From contig NZ_JBFAPK010000020.1 of assembly GCF_040676675.1 (NCBI RefSeq), positions 87,027 through 151,026 on the forward strand: a stretch of DNA of 64,000 nt, read 5' to 3'. Shown piece by piece: positions 8,962 through 17,859 of the stretch. This DNA is from JBFAPK01 sp040676675 (GTDB taxonomy: Bacteria > Actinomycetota > Actinomycetes > Mycobacteriales > Micromonosporaceae). Position 1 is the first letter of the stretch. The number at the start of each line of letters is the position of its first letter. The notes under the pieces were generated by a model, which saw only the letters and a list, made by a program, of their open reading frames with translations, ran no database searches and was not told the DNA's origin. The position numbers were made by a program, and so were the translations under genes.

Positions 8962-9984
8962 TCAGGAGACGGGCGCGCAGCGGTTGCTCTTGAGCCAGAC
9001 GGTCCCCGGTTCGGCCGGTGCGGAGGAGAGGTACGTGATCGTGACGGAGCCGCCCGGCCGGATCACCCGGTTGTGGCTGGCGTTCGCCACGCTGACGAAG
9101 CCGTCGTAGCGGTCGAGCAGCACGGCGCCCCGCAGTCCGCGCAGCTCGTGCTCGGCCGGCAGGCTCCAGCTCGACGTCCAGCCGTCGATCGTCGTCGCGG
9201 TGGTGTTGCGCAGCACCAGCCGGGTCCTCGTGGCCCCGGTTGCGGGGTACTGGGCGAAGTCGAAGGTGCAGCTCGGCGGCGGCGGTGGCAGGGTGGTCAC
9301 GGTCACCGTCTCGGAGAGCGCCGAGGCGTTGCCGGCGTCGTCCACGGCCCGGATCGCGAAGGTGTACGTCGTCGACGGCGTCAGGTTGCCGATCCCGGTG
9401 GTGTTCGGCCCGGTCGGGTACTGCGGCACGTCCCAGATGCGGCGGGCGCCCCCGGCTTCGACGAGCATGATGTCGTACCGGGCGAGCATGACGTTGTCGG
9501 TCGAGTGGGCCCAGGTCAGCCGCACGCTCGTGGCGGCGATCTCGGAGGCGACCGGCCGACCCGGCACGGTCGGCGGCTCGCTGTCCCCGGGCGGCATGGT
9601 GACGCGCAGCTCCGGCGAGGACGCGGAGGCGTTTCCGGCCGCGTCCCGCGCCCGCACCGTGAGGTAGTAGGTGTGCGAAGGGCTGAGCGCGTCGATCCGG
9701 AGGCTGTTGGTGGGGCTGGAGAAGCTCCGGCCGAAGTCCTCGTACCGCATGCCGATCTGGTACTCGACCACGCCGACGTTGTCCGTGGACGCCTCCCAGC
9801 TGATCAGCAGGGTGGTGTTGGTGGCCTCGACCACCGTGATCGGGCCGGGTCTGCTCGGTGGTTCGGTGTCCTCGTAGGCCGCGTACGCCGGGGCGGCTCC
9901 CGGCGCGACCAGGGCGACCGCCAGGACGGAGAGGATCAGACCGCGGGCCCGGGTCCGGGCCGTTCGGTACGGGTGGCTGCGCAC
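8962..9984 (-). CDS. Secreted protein: two FN3 repeats plus CBM2-like C-terminus
   Basis: About 340 residues. The N-terminus is a signal peptide (arginines, then ILSVLAVALVAPGAAPAYA). Two fibronectin type III repeats follow (about 40-130 and 135-230), each starting with EPP.. and ending in YYLTVRARDAAGNAS or YTFAIRAVDDAGNAS. After a PPPPP linker, the last 100 residues resemble family 2 carbohydrate-binding modules: NTTATTIDGWTSSWSLP, VANASHNRVIRPGGSVTI and two flanking cysteines. No catalytic domain is present. GTG 9984 has GAGGAG upstream; ATG 10035 is an alternative that adds 17 residues. I infer extracellular polysaccharide binding. Confidence 0.8.
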   Translation of the reverse strand: MRSHPYRTARTRARGLILSVLAVALVAPGAAPAYAAYEDTEPPSRPGPITVVEATNTTLLISWEASTDNVGVVEYQIGMRYEDFGRSFSSPTNSLRIDALSPSHTYYLTVRARDAAGNASASSPELRVTMPPGDSEPPTVPGRPVASEIAATSVRLTWAHSTDNVMLARYDIMLVEAGGARRIWDVPQYPTGPNTTGIGNLTPSTTYTFAIRAVDDAGNASALSETVTVTTLPPPPPSCTFDFAQYPATGATRTRLVLRNTTATTIDGWTSSWSLPAEHELRGLRGAVLLDRYDGFVSVANASHNRVIRPGGSVTITYLSSAPAEPGTVWLKSNRCAPVS

Positions 9985-10094
9985 GACGAACTCCTCGCTC
10001 TCGGCTGCCGGCGTCGCCACCGCGACGCCACGCATTCATCATGAGCGATGCGGTTCGCGTCCCGTCAACTCCCTTGCCGCTGGCCGTGCCGTTC

Positions 10095-11288
10095 TTATGC
10101 CGCGTCCCGTACGCACCGGACGTGCTCCTCCAGTCGCGGTACGACCTCCTCGGCGCGGGGCATGGCCCCGATCCGCCCGCCGATCCGGGCCGCGTTGGCG
10201 CGGTACGACGGGTCGGCGCCGAGCCGGCGGAACGCGTCGCGGACGGCGTGCGGTGACGTCGGCTGGGCGGGACAGGTCAACCCGGCACCGCCGGCCTCGA
10301 CGAGCCCGGCCAGTTCGTGGTGGTCGGCCGCGACGGGGAGCATCACCAGCGGTTTCCCGTGCGCGAGCGCGCCGAGTACGCTGCCCGCGCCGGCGTGGCA
10401 GACCACCAGGTCACAGTGGGGCAGCAGGAGTTGCTGCGGGATGTAGCGCTCGACGCGGACGTGTGCCGGTTGGGGCCCGAACCGGTCCGGGTCGCCGTCC
10501 GGGCCGATCGTGACGACCAGGTTCACCCCCTCGTCGCGCAGCGCCTCGATCATCACCGCCAGCACGCCCACCGCGCTGTTGTTGTGCGTGGTGCCGAGCG
10601 TGACGTAGACGGTCCGCTCGTACGGCAGTCCCGACAGCGCGGGTGGCGGAGGCGGGGACGTGGCCAGCGGGAGGACGCTCTCCGGTCGCAGCGGCCACAT
10701 CTCCGGGTAGAGCCAGCCCGGCACCTCCGGGCGCAGCTCCTCGGGCCAGATGTCCAGGTAGGGCGTCGCGGTGTAGGCGGCGCCGCGGGCGGGGTCGACC
10801 TCCCAGCGTGCGTGCAGATCGGTGAGCGCCGCGCGGAGCAGGGGAGCCGAGGCGTTCGACTTCGGGGACCCGAACCCGTGCAGGACGTGCGGCGCGCCGA
10901 CGGCCGCGGCGGCGACCTCGCCCGCCCACTCGGCGAGGTTGCTGACCACCAGGTCGGGCCGCCACTCGCGGGCGAACGGTACGAGGTCGTCGGCCATCGC
11001 CGGGGCGTTGATCCCGATCAGCGAGTGCAGCACGACGTGTTGCAGCCGTTCGTGCGGGGAGAGCGCGGCGAACAGGTCGCCCGGAACGGAGTCGCGGTAC
11101 CGCCGGATCGACTCGGCGAACGGCAGCCCCGCCGGCACCGCCGTCAGGCCGGCCTTCTCGACGTGGCGGGCGGCGTCCGCGCCCGTCGCGAAGACGACCT
11201 CGTGTCCCCGGGCGCGCGCCGCCGTGGCCAGCGGGAACATCGGCGCGAGATGACTGTGTACCGGCCCGGAGGTGAAGAGCATACGCAC
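10095..11288 (-). CDS. MGT-type glycosyltransferase (GT1 family)
   Basis: 397-residue GT-B glycosyltransferase of the macrolide/UDP-glucuronosyl type. The N-terminus has FTSGPVHSHLAPMFPLATAARARGHEVVFAT. The C-terminal donor site is CHAGAGSVLGALAHGKPLVMLP with the downstream DHHE variant. The GTG start at 11288 has an upstream GGAAGG. It lies 162 bp downstream of the Pls-type NRPS on the same strand, so it may modify or inactivate that product; this is inference. It could equally be an independent antibiotic-inactivating or terpenoid glycosyltransferase. Confidence 0.88.
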   Translation of the reverse strand: MRMLFTSGPVHSHLAPMFPLATAARARGHEVVFATGADAARHVEKAGLTAVPAGLPFAESIRRYRDSVPGDLFAALSPHERLQHVVLHSLIGINAPAMADDLVPFAREWRPDLVVSNLAEWAGEVAAAAVGAPHVLHGFGSPKSNASAPLLRAALTDLHARWEVDPARGAAYTATPYLDIWPEELRPEVPGWLYPEMWPLRPESVLPLATSPPPPPALSGLPYERTVYVTLGTTHNNSAVGVLAVMIEALRDEGVNLVVTIGPDGDPDRFGPQPAHVRVERYIPQQLLLPHCDLVVCHAGAGSVLGALAHGKPLVMLPVAADHHELAGLVEAGGAGLTCPAQPTSPHAVRDAFRRLGADPSYRANAARIGGRIGAMPRAEEVVPRLEEHVRCVRDAA

Positions 11289-11450
11289 GACGAAGGAGGC
11301 CTTCCTGTTCCGGAGGCGTGACGGTTCACGTGGCCACCAAAATACGTACCGGCGATCCGATCCATCGAACGCGCCACGGTCGCTCCTGTACGTGGCGTAT
11401 GCACCCCGCCGAGCCGGTCGGCTTCGACGTACGGCGCCAGGTCGCTCCGC

Positions 11451-14400
11451 TCAGTTCGGCCGGGAGACCAGACGGGCCGGGTTGCCCCGCCAGATCGTGT
11501 ACGCGGGTGCGCTGCTCCCCTTCATCACGAACGAGTCGGGGGCGACCACCACCCCGTCGGCCAGGTCGGCCCCGTAGTGCACGAGGGCGCCGGTACCGAC
11601 GGAACATCCGTTGCCGAGCCGGACCCGGTCGGACTTGAAGGTTCCGTCCTCCAACGAGTGGGTGTGCAGGATCGAGCCCTCGCTCAGGGTGCAGTAGTCA
11701 CCGATCTCGACCAGCGACCGCTCCGGCATTCCGCAGCCGTCGTCGTAGACCCGGCGGCCGACCCGTACGCCGAGCATGCGCAGCACCAACGGTTTGAACG
11801 GTGTGCCGTTGAACAGGGCGAGGAAGCCGACCTCGGCGAGTTTCCAGTAGCGCTCGTGCCGCCAGAAGCGCGGGTCGTAGATCGAGCAGTACAGCGGGCG
11901 CAGCCGCCGGAACCCGAGGCTGGTCCACTCCAGCGCGACGGCGGCGGCGACGTTGAGCAGCAGGGCCACCAGGATCCCCGCGGCCAGGGAGAAGATGTTC
12001 GGACGGGCGCCGTCGTGGACCCCCTCCACCCGCACCACCACCAGTACCGAGAGGTGGAAGAGCAGCCACCGGGTCAGCAGGTACCAGCCCATGGTGCCGA
12101 GGTTCGACCGGTTCTTGCCGGCCAGCCGGCGGCGGAACTCGGCACCGGTCTTGAACTCGTCGAAGCCGCTGTCCCGGCGCACGGACCGGGGGATCTCGAA
12201 CGGCGGCGAGCCGAGCAGCCCGACCCCCTCCCGTACGGGCCCGTCCATCGGCACCATCACCTTCGTGGCGAGCAGGCACCGTTCGCCCACCCTCGCCCCG
12301 GCGGGGTACACGATTCCGTTGCCCAGGAAGCTCTCCTGGCGGAGGGTCGCCCGTGCGAGCGCGAACGACGAACTGGAGAACCTGGCATTGATCATGGAAA
12401 GTCCGTCGGAGACGATGACGCCGCCGTCCACCTCGCAGAGGAACGGACTGTCGTGCTTCTGGACGAGTCCGAAGTTCGAGCCGGTCTGCCGCACCCCGCG
12501 CAGCCGCCAGCCGATGGCCCGCAGGTAGCCGACGATGTAGGAGCTGTCCCCGAAGAGCACGTTGAAGAAGCGGACGTTGCTGAACCGCGAGACCGTCTGG
12601 AAGCACGTCCAGTGCCAGCCGTACAGGGGGTAGGCCCGGCCGGGCGACAGGAACAGGTGCGCCAGCCGTGGTACGGCGACCGCCAGCAGCAGGCCGAGCG
12701 GGATCGCGCCGAAGAACATCAGCAGCGACCCGCCGACCGTACTGACGTCGACCACGAACGCCAGCGTGGCCGCGAGCACGACCAGTTGGGTGTCGACAAG
12801 CATCCGGCCGAGCAGTTGGCTGGCGCCGTAGTACGCCCGGCGCGCCCGCGAGCAGGGCCGGCGGGTCGGCAACGGGTTGCCGGTCGCGGCTGGTACCGCC
12901 GGTGAGCCGTGGAAGACGGCCCCGGGCGGCACGGTCTGCCCGGCGCGCAGGGACGACGCGTGGCCGAGGTGGGCGCCGTCGCCCAGCGTCGTGTCGATGT
13001 CGAGCACGCTGCCCTCGCCGACGTGGGCGCCCCGGCCGAGGCGGATCGGGCCGGTGGTGATCCGGCCGGCCTCGGACCGGTAGCCGAGGAAGCTGACGTC
13101 CTTGCGGATGACCGTGCCGGCGCCCAGGGTGATCAGGTCGGTGCAGACCGGTACGGACCGCGAGAGCACCACCACACCCGGGCCGACCTTCGCGCCGAGC
13201 AGCCACAGGTACCGCGAGTAGAGCGGCGAGCCCCGGAACAGCACCATCGGGCTGGCCCGGATGAGCCGTTTGACCACCCAGAAGCGGAAGTAGGTCAGCC
13301 CCCAGATGGGGAAGGTCCGGGCCCGCCAGCGGCCGATCAGCAGCCACTTCAGCGCGACCGGCAGGAGGCTCGCCAGGAGGAAGCCGCCGGCCCCGAAGGC
13401 CAGCGAGCGCAGCCCGGTGGAGAGCATCCCCTGGGCGGCGGTGATCCAGACGTACCCGCTGATCGACAGCCCGGCGAGACAGACCAAATACACCAGGCCG
13501 AAGAGCGCCTGCAGGATCGCGCAGCCGTAGTACTCCAGGTCGCTCGACAGCCGCACGGGCGGTGGCGGCGGCTCGGCGGTCGGCAGGGGCGCGTCCGCGT
13601 CGAGTACGCCGGCGACCACCACGGCGAAGTCGCGGACGGTGGGGTTCAGGTAGACGTCCTTGATCGATACCTCGGTACGCAGCCGCTCCCGGATCCGGGC
13701 GCAGTAGCGGGCCATCATCAGCGAATCGGCCCCGAGATCGGCGAAGAAGTCGTCCTCGACCGATACCCGCTCCACCCGCAACAGCTCGGCGAGCAGCTCC
13801 GCGAGCGCGGCCTCGGTCGCCCCGGCCGGCGCGACGACCCTCGATCCGCGCGGCTGGCAGCGCGGTCCGGTCGGGGCGGGGAGGCTCTTGCGGTCCACCT
13901 TGTCGCTGGGCAGCATCGGCAGCGCCGGAAGTTCCTCGAGATAGGCCGGGACCATGTAGCCGGGCAGCAGCGAGCGCAGCGTACGTACGGTGGCCGCGTG
14001 GTCCAGGTCCGGCGCGTCGGCGCGCCGGGTGTAGAACGCGACGAGTTCCACGACGCCGGGTTCCGGCTCGTACGGCGCGACCGCCGCCTGGGCGACCTCC
14101 GGCAGGGTCAGCAACACCGACTCGATCTCGGTCAGCTCGATCCGGTAACCACGGATCTTCACTTGGCTGTCGGCGCGGCCCAGGTATTCGAGCTGCCCGT
14201 CCTGGTTGACCCGGCCGAGGTCCCCGGTCCGGTAGATCCGTCCGGACGGGTTGTGCGGGATTCCCAGCCGGTCGGGGATGAACGCGTGTGCGGTCAGGTC
14301 GGGCCGGTTGACGTACCCCGGGGAGAGACCGACGCCGGCGATGCCGATCTCGCCCGTCTCGCCCCGGGGCAGCGCCCGCTGGTCGGGTCCGAGGATCACC

Positions 14401-15563
14401 ACCGCGTACGTCGGCAGCGGGGTGCCGATCGTCACCGGCGCTCCGGGGGTGAGCCGCGTCCAGGTCGCGGTGACCGAGGTCTCGGTCGGCCCGTAGACGT
14501 TCAGCAGCGTCCGACCCGGCCGGTGCCAGCGCGCGACGAGATGCGGTGGGCAGGCTTCGCCGGAGACGAGGACGAACCGGAGTTCGGGCAGCTCCTCCTC
14601 GATCGTGGCGAGCAGGGTCGGCACGCAGCAGAGCGCGGTGACGCGGTGCCGGACGAGGAAATCGGCGAGATCCCGACCGACCAGGGCTCCGGGCGCGGTG
14701 CTCGGCACCAGGGTCGCGCCGGAGATCAGCGGCACCCAGATCTCCTCGACGGAGAAGTCGAAGGCGATGGTCATGCCCTGGTAGACCCGATCGTCCTCGC
14801 GCAGGCCGTAGCTCTCGACGGCGACCCGGACGAAGTTGCAGATGTTCGCCTGGTCGATGGCGACCCCCTTGGGCCGGCCGGTGGTGCCCGAGGTGTAGAT
14901 GACGTAGGCCAACTCCGTGTCGCCCGTCGCGGGAGCGAGTTCGTCCGGGCCGATCCGGGCGGTGAGCTGCTGCTCGATCTCCGCGCACCGGTCCAGCGGA
15001 AGCACCGGTACGGCCAGCGCGGTGAGCCGGCCGGCGAGGGACGACAGCGTGAGGACCGTGGCGACGCCCGCGTCGGCGACGACGAAGGAGATCCGGTCCG
15101 CCGGAAAGCTCACGTCCAGCGGGACGTAGGCGGCATGGATCTTGGATACGGCGAGCATGCCGACGTAGGCGGAGGCGGACCGGTCCATCAGCAACCCGAT
15201 CCGGTCCCCGGGACCCAGTCCCCGCCCCAGCAGGTAGCGGGCGAGTTGGTTGGCCCGCGTGTCGAGCTGCGAGAAGGTCAGCCTCAGCTCGCCGTCGTCG
15301 ACCGCCGGATGGTCGGGGTCGCCCTCGGCGCGGAACCGGTCGCAGCGGCCCTCGAACAGGTGGTGCAGGCGTTCACCCGGTCGCCACCGGATCTCGTTGT
15401 CGGCAGGCGCGGTCAGCACGAGGTCCGCCGGTGGGGGCGCAGCGGTCGTACCGGAGGAGCCGACCGGCTCGGCCGCCGGGGCGGCGACGCCGGCGGTGTC
15501 AGGGGGTGTCCGGGTCTCCGGCGGCGCCGCGGTGCGCGGCGGGACCAGCCGTTCCCCGGTCAC
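11451..15563 (-). CDS. Pls/PosA-type membrane NRPS (poly-cationic amino acid synthetase)
   Basis: 1370-residue single-module NRPS of the epsilon-poly-lysine synthetase (Pls) architecture. Adenylation domain (about 50-560): YTSGTTGRPKG near 220, NVYGPTETSVTATW, YRTGDLGR, RGYRIELTEIES and PSDKVDRKSLP with the A10 lysine. Thiolation domain near 609: DLGADSLMMARY. Then six or so membrane helices (first pair about 685-750, others about 920-960 and 1165-1215) surrounding left-handed beta-helix acyltransferase-like repeats at about 790-890, 1050-1130 and 1270-1365. There is no condensation or thioesterase domain, as in Pls. Substrate-pocket residues in FDFSVEEIW give D-F-E at the first code positions, compatible with a basic substrate. 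The GTG start overlaps the ectB stop (GTGA), implying coupling. Dab is the inferred substrate. Confidence 0.92.
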   Translation of the reverse strand: MTGERLVPPRTAAPPETRTPPDTAGVAAPAAEPVGSSGTTAAPPPADLVLTAPADNEIRWRPGERLHHLFEGRCDRFRAEGDPDHPAVDDGELRLTFSQLDTRANQLARYLLGRGLGPGDRIGLLMDRSASAYVGMLAVSKIHAAYVPLDVSFPADRISFVVADAGVATVLTLSSLAGRLTALAVPVLPLDRCAEIEQQLTARIGPDELAPATGDTELAYVIYTSGTTGRPKGVAIDQANICNFVRVAVESYGLREDDRVYQGMTIAFDFSVEEIWVPLISGATLVPSTAPGALVGRDLADFLVRHRVTALCCVPTLLATIEEELPELRFVLVSGEACPPHLVARWHRPGRTLLNVYGPTETSVTATWTRLTPGAPVTIGTPLPTYAVVILGPDQRALPRGETGEIGIAGVGLSPGYVNRPDLTAHAFIPDRLGIPHNPSGRIYRTGDLGRVNQDGQLEYLGRADSQVKIRGYRIELTEIESVLLTLPEVAQAAVAPYEPEPGVVELVAFYTRRADAPDLDHAATVRTLRSLLPGYMVPAYLEELPALPMLPSDKVDRKSLPAPTGPRCQPRGSRVVAPAGATEAALAELLAELLRVERVSVEDDFFADLGADSLMMARYCARIRERLRTEVSIKDVYLNPTVRDFAVVVAGVLDADAPLPTAEPPPPPVRLSSDLEYYGCAILQALFGLVYLVCLAGLSISGYVWITAAQGMLSTGLRSLAFGAGGFLLASLLPVALKWLLIGRWRARTFPIWGLTYFRFWVVKRLIRASPMVLFRGSPLYSRYLWLLGAKVGPGVVVLSRSVPVCTDLITLGAGTVIRKDVSFLGYRSEAGRITTGPIRLGRGAHVGEGSVLDIDTTLGDGAHLGHASSLRAGQTVPPGAVFHGSPAVPAATGNPLPTRRPCSRARRAYYGASQLLGRMLVDTQLVVLAATLAFVVDVSTVGGSLLMFFGAIPLGLLLAVAVPRLAHLFLSPGRAYPLYGWHWTCFQTVSRFSNVRFFNVLFGDSSYIVGYLRAIGWRLRGVRQTGSNFGLVQKHDSPFLCEVDGGVIVSDGLSMINARFSSSSFALARATLRQESFLGNGIVYPAGARVGERCLLATKVMVPMDGPVREGVGLLGSPPFEIPRSVRRDSGFDEFKTGAEFRRRLAGKNRSNLGTMGWYLLTRWLLFHLSVLVVVRVEGVHDGARPNIFSLAAGILVALLLNVAAAVALEWTSLGFRRLRPLYCSIYDPRFWRHERYWKLAEVGFLALFNGTPFKPLVLRMLGVRVGRRVYDDGCGMPERSLVEIGDYCTLSEGSILHTHSLEDGTFKSDRVRLGNGCSVGTGALVHYGADLADGVVVAPDSFVMKGSSAPAYTIWRGNPARLVSRPN

Positions 15564-16915
15564 GGGTGCCACCCCGCGGGCTCGACCACGAGATCGCGTC
15601 CGGTCCCGCGCGGATCGTCCTCGGCGCGGGGGTTCCGCTCGGACACCGCGGTCCGGGCGGCCGCGAGCAGCACGGCCATGCCGTGTTCCAGGACGTCGTC
15701 GGGCGTCGTCAGGGGCGCGAGGACCTTGACGACCTCGTCGTGCGGGCCTGCGGTCTCCAGCAGCAGGCCGTCCTTGAAGCAGCGCTCGGCGATGGTCGCG
15801 GCGAGCGCACCCGAGCCGGTGTCGACGCCCCGGAACATCCCGCGCCCCTTGACCGTCGCGCCGGGTATGGCGGCGGCCACGCCGGCCAGCAGGCGGGCGA
15901 GCAACGCGCCCCGGCGCGCCACGTCGTCGGTCAGGGCGTCGTCCGCCCAGAACTTCTCGAGGGCGACCCGGGCGGTGACGAAGGCGTGCACGTTGCCGCG
16001 GAAGGTCCCGTTGTGCTGACCGGGAAGCCAGGCGTCGTACTCCGGCCGGATCAGCAGCAACGCCATCGGCAGGCCGTAGCCGGAGATCGACTTCGACAGT
16101 ACGACGAGGTCGGGGACGATGCCGTGCGGTTCGAAGCTGAAAAACGTGCCGGTACGGCCGCAGCCTGCCTGCACGTCGTCCACCACCAGCAGCGCGCCGC
16201 AGTCCCGCGCCAGCTCCGCGATCTGCCGCAGCCACGGTGTCGAGGCCACGTTGAGTCCGCCCTCGCCCTGCACGGTCTCCAGCAGGATGGCGGCGGGCGC
16301 GTCCACGCCGCTGGACGGGTCGCGCAGCATCCGCGCCAGGAAGTCGGCGGTGTCGACGCCCTCGCCGTGATAACCGTCGTACGGCATCCGGGTCACCCCG
16401 TGCAGCGGGAACTGCGGGCCGATCCGGTGGTGCCGGTTGCCGGTCGCGGCCAGCGCGCCCTGGGTCACCCCGTGGAAGGCGTTGGTGAAGGCGACGACGT
16501 TGGTGCGACCCGTCACCTTCCGCGCGATCTTGAGGGCCGCCTCGATCGCGTTGGCGCCGGTCGGGCCGGTGAACTGCACCCGGTGGTCCAACCCGCGCGG
16601 CAGCAGTACGTGCGTCTCGAACGCCGTCAGGAAGGCGCTCTTGGCCGAGCTGAACAGGTCGAGGCTGTGTGCGAGGCCGCCGCGTTCGAGATGGGCGATC
16701 AGGGCGGCGCCCATGTCCGGGTCGTTGTGTCCGTAGTTCAGCGCGCCCGCGCCGGCGACGAAGTCGAGATACTCCCGGCCGGAGACATCTCGGATCACGC
16801 TCCCCCGCGCGGTGTCGAAGACGCGGTCGAAGCGGCGGCAGTAGCTGCGTACCGCCGACTCACGACGCTCGAAGATCGAGGTTTCCTGCTGGCGCGGCAC
16901 GGTGCGAGTGGTCAT
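15560..16915 (-). CDS. ectB: Diaminobutyrate--2-oxoglutarate transaminase (EctB type)
   Basis: 451-residue class III PLP aminotransferase. It makes L-2,4-diaminobutyrate from aspartate semialdehyde and glutamate. EctB hallmarks are strong: SIFERRESAVRSYCRRF at the N-terminus, FVAGAGALNYGHNDP, VQFTGPTGANAIEAALK, ETVQGEGGLNVAS, DDVQAGCGRTGTFFSFE and the Schiff-base lysine in VVLSKSISGYGLP (about residue 270). ATG 16915 is preceded by AGGGGGAA. No ectA, ectC or ectD is adjacent, so ectoine is unlikely to be the product; the coupled Pls-type synthetase instead suggests Dab polymer synthesis. Confidence 0.92.
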   Translation of the reverse strand: MTTRTVPRQQETSIFERRESAVRSYCRRFDRVFDTARGSVIRDVSGREYLDFVAGAGALNYGHNDPDMGAALIAHLERGGLAHSLDLFSSAKSAFLTAFETHVLLPRGLDHRVQFTGPTGANAIEAALKIARKVTGRTNVVAFTNAFHGVTQGALAATGNRHHRIGPQFPLHGVTRMPYDGYHGEGVDTADFLARMLRDPSSGVDAPAAILLETVQGEGGLNVASTPWLRQIAELARDCGALLVVDDVQAGCGRTGTFFSFEPHGIVPDLVVLSKSISGYGLPMALLLIRPEYDAWLPGQHNGTFRGNVHAFVTARVALEKFWADDALTDDVARRGALLARLLAGVAAAIPGATVKGRGMFRGVDTGSGALAATIAERCFKDGLLLETAGPHDEVVKVLAPLTTPDDVLEHGMAVLLAAARTAVSERNPRAEDDPRGTGRDLVVEPAGWHP

Positions 16916-17201
16916 CTGTTCCCCCTGCTCTGCCGGGTCGTCGGTCTCCGCCGGGTCCGGTGACCATGACCGGCTTGGGAAAGAACCGACGCCGGTTTCA
17001 ACTGCCCCGGATGGCGCCCGGGTCGCGGGGAATATCGGATAAGTTCCCAATTGCCAGATAGCCGACTGAATGCTTGTCGCCGGCCGTCCGGCCATCCGCC
17101 GTACGACGGGTGTCGGTCCCGCCCAACGGTCGGCCGACCGTGATGGACCCGAACGGCGGAGCGGTACAGCGAGGGCCGGCCGCTGGCATAGGGTTGGCCG
17201 C
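16916..17201. promoter_or_regulatory. Divergent promoter region of ectB-NRPS operon and SIMPL gene
   Basis: 286 bp between divergent genes with no ORF of its own. It holds an AT-richer patch around 17029-17062 with a small dyad: GGGAA (17029-17033) and TTCCC (17045-17049) around the inner TATCGGATA. This is a candidate operator or promoter element for the Dab/NRPS operon; no clear -10/-35 pair was identified. Confidence 0.35.
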
Positions 17202-17858
17202 ATGGTGGACAGTCCGGTCGTGTCGGTGCGCGGTGAGGTCGTCCGGGAGGTACCCCCGGAGCTCGCCCGCTTCTCGGTGACCGTGGCCGCGCGCGACCGC
17301 GACCGCCAGACCACGCTGGAGCGCCTGGCCCGGCGCGCCGACGCGGTCCGCGAGCTGATCGACGGGTACGGCCCCGCGATCGACCGTCGCGAGGCGGGGG
17401 ACCTGCGGGTACGCCCCGAGCTGAAGCGCTCCGGCGAGCGGGTCGCCGCCTACCACGGCAGCGTGACCACCACCGTGACGGTCACCGACTTCACCGTGCT
17501 CGGCGAGCTGATGCTGCGCCTGGCCGAGCAGGACCAGACCTCGGTCAACGGTCCGTGGTGGCTGCTGCGCCCGGACAGCCCCGTCCACTCCGCCGCCCGC
17601 CGGGCCGCCGTCGACGCGGCGGTGACCCGGGCCCGCGAGTACGCCGACGCGCTCGGCGCGCAGGTCACGGCGCTGGTGGAGCTGGCCGACACGGGCCTGA
17701 GCAGCGCGCCGCCGCCGTCGATGAACCGGGTCGGCTACGGCGTCAGCATGATGGCCGAGTCCGCCGCCGCGCCCGAGCTGGAACTCGACCCGCAGGTGCA
17801 GACCGTGCACGCCAGCGTCGAGGCACGGTTCACCATCAGCACGCCCACGCTGGACTGA
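17202..17858 (+). CDS. SIMPL domain protein (DUF541)
   Basis: 218-residue SIMPL/DUF541 protein: VSVRGEVVREVPPELARFSVTVAARDRDRQ at the N-terminus, followed by the alternating beta-alpha pattern with VTTTVTVTDF and a C-terminal VHASVEARFTI strand. No signal peptide is apparent, so it is probably cytoplasmic, unlike many family members. ATG 17202 is chosen as the domain starts at residue 7. It ends 1 nt before the GTG of the kinase gene, suggesting coupled translation. The family role is poorly defined. Confidence 0.87.
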   Translation: MVDSPVVSVRGEVVREVPPELARFSVTVAARDRDRQTTLERLARRADAVRELIDGYGPAIDRREAGDLRVRPELKRSGERVAAYHGSVTTTVTVTDFTVLGELMLRLAEQDQTSVNGPWWLLRPDSPVHSAARRAAVDAAVTRAREYADALGAQVTALVELADTGLSSAPPPSMNRVGYGVSMMAESAAAPELELDPQVQTVHASVEARFTISTPTLD

Positions 17859-17859
17859 C

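Noticed and set aside
15564..16235. N-terminal extension of the NRPS frame upstream of 15563
   Set aside because: This part overlaps the EctB gene out of frame and reads as Arg/Gly-rich noise. The GTG at 15563 overlaps the ectB stop and gives a sensible start.
11451..16915. Epsilon-poly-lysine as the default product of the Pls-type enzyme
   Set aside because: Lysine is possible, but the coupled Dab-forming aminotransferase makes Dab the better guess; pocket residues were not resolved fully, so this stays open.
15560..16915. Ectoine biosynthesis locus
   Set aside because: ectA, ectC and ectD are not adjacent; the neighbour is a Pls-type NRPS.
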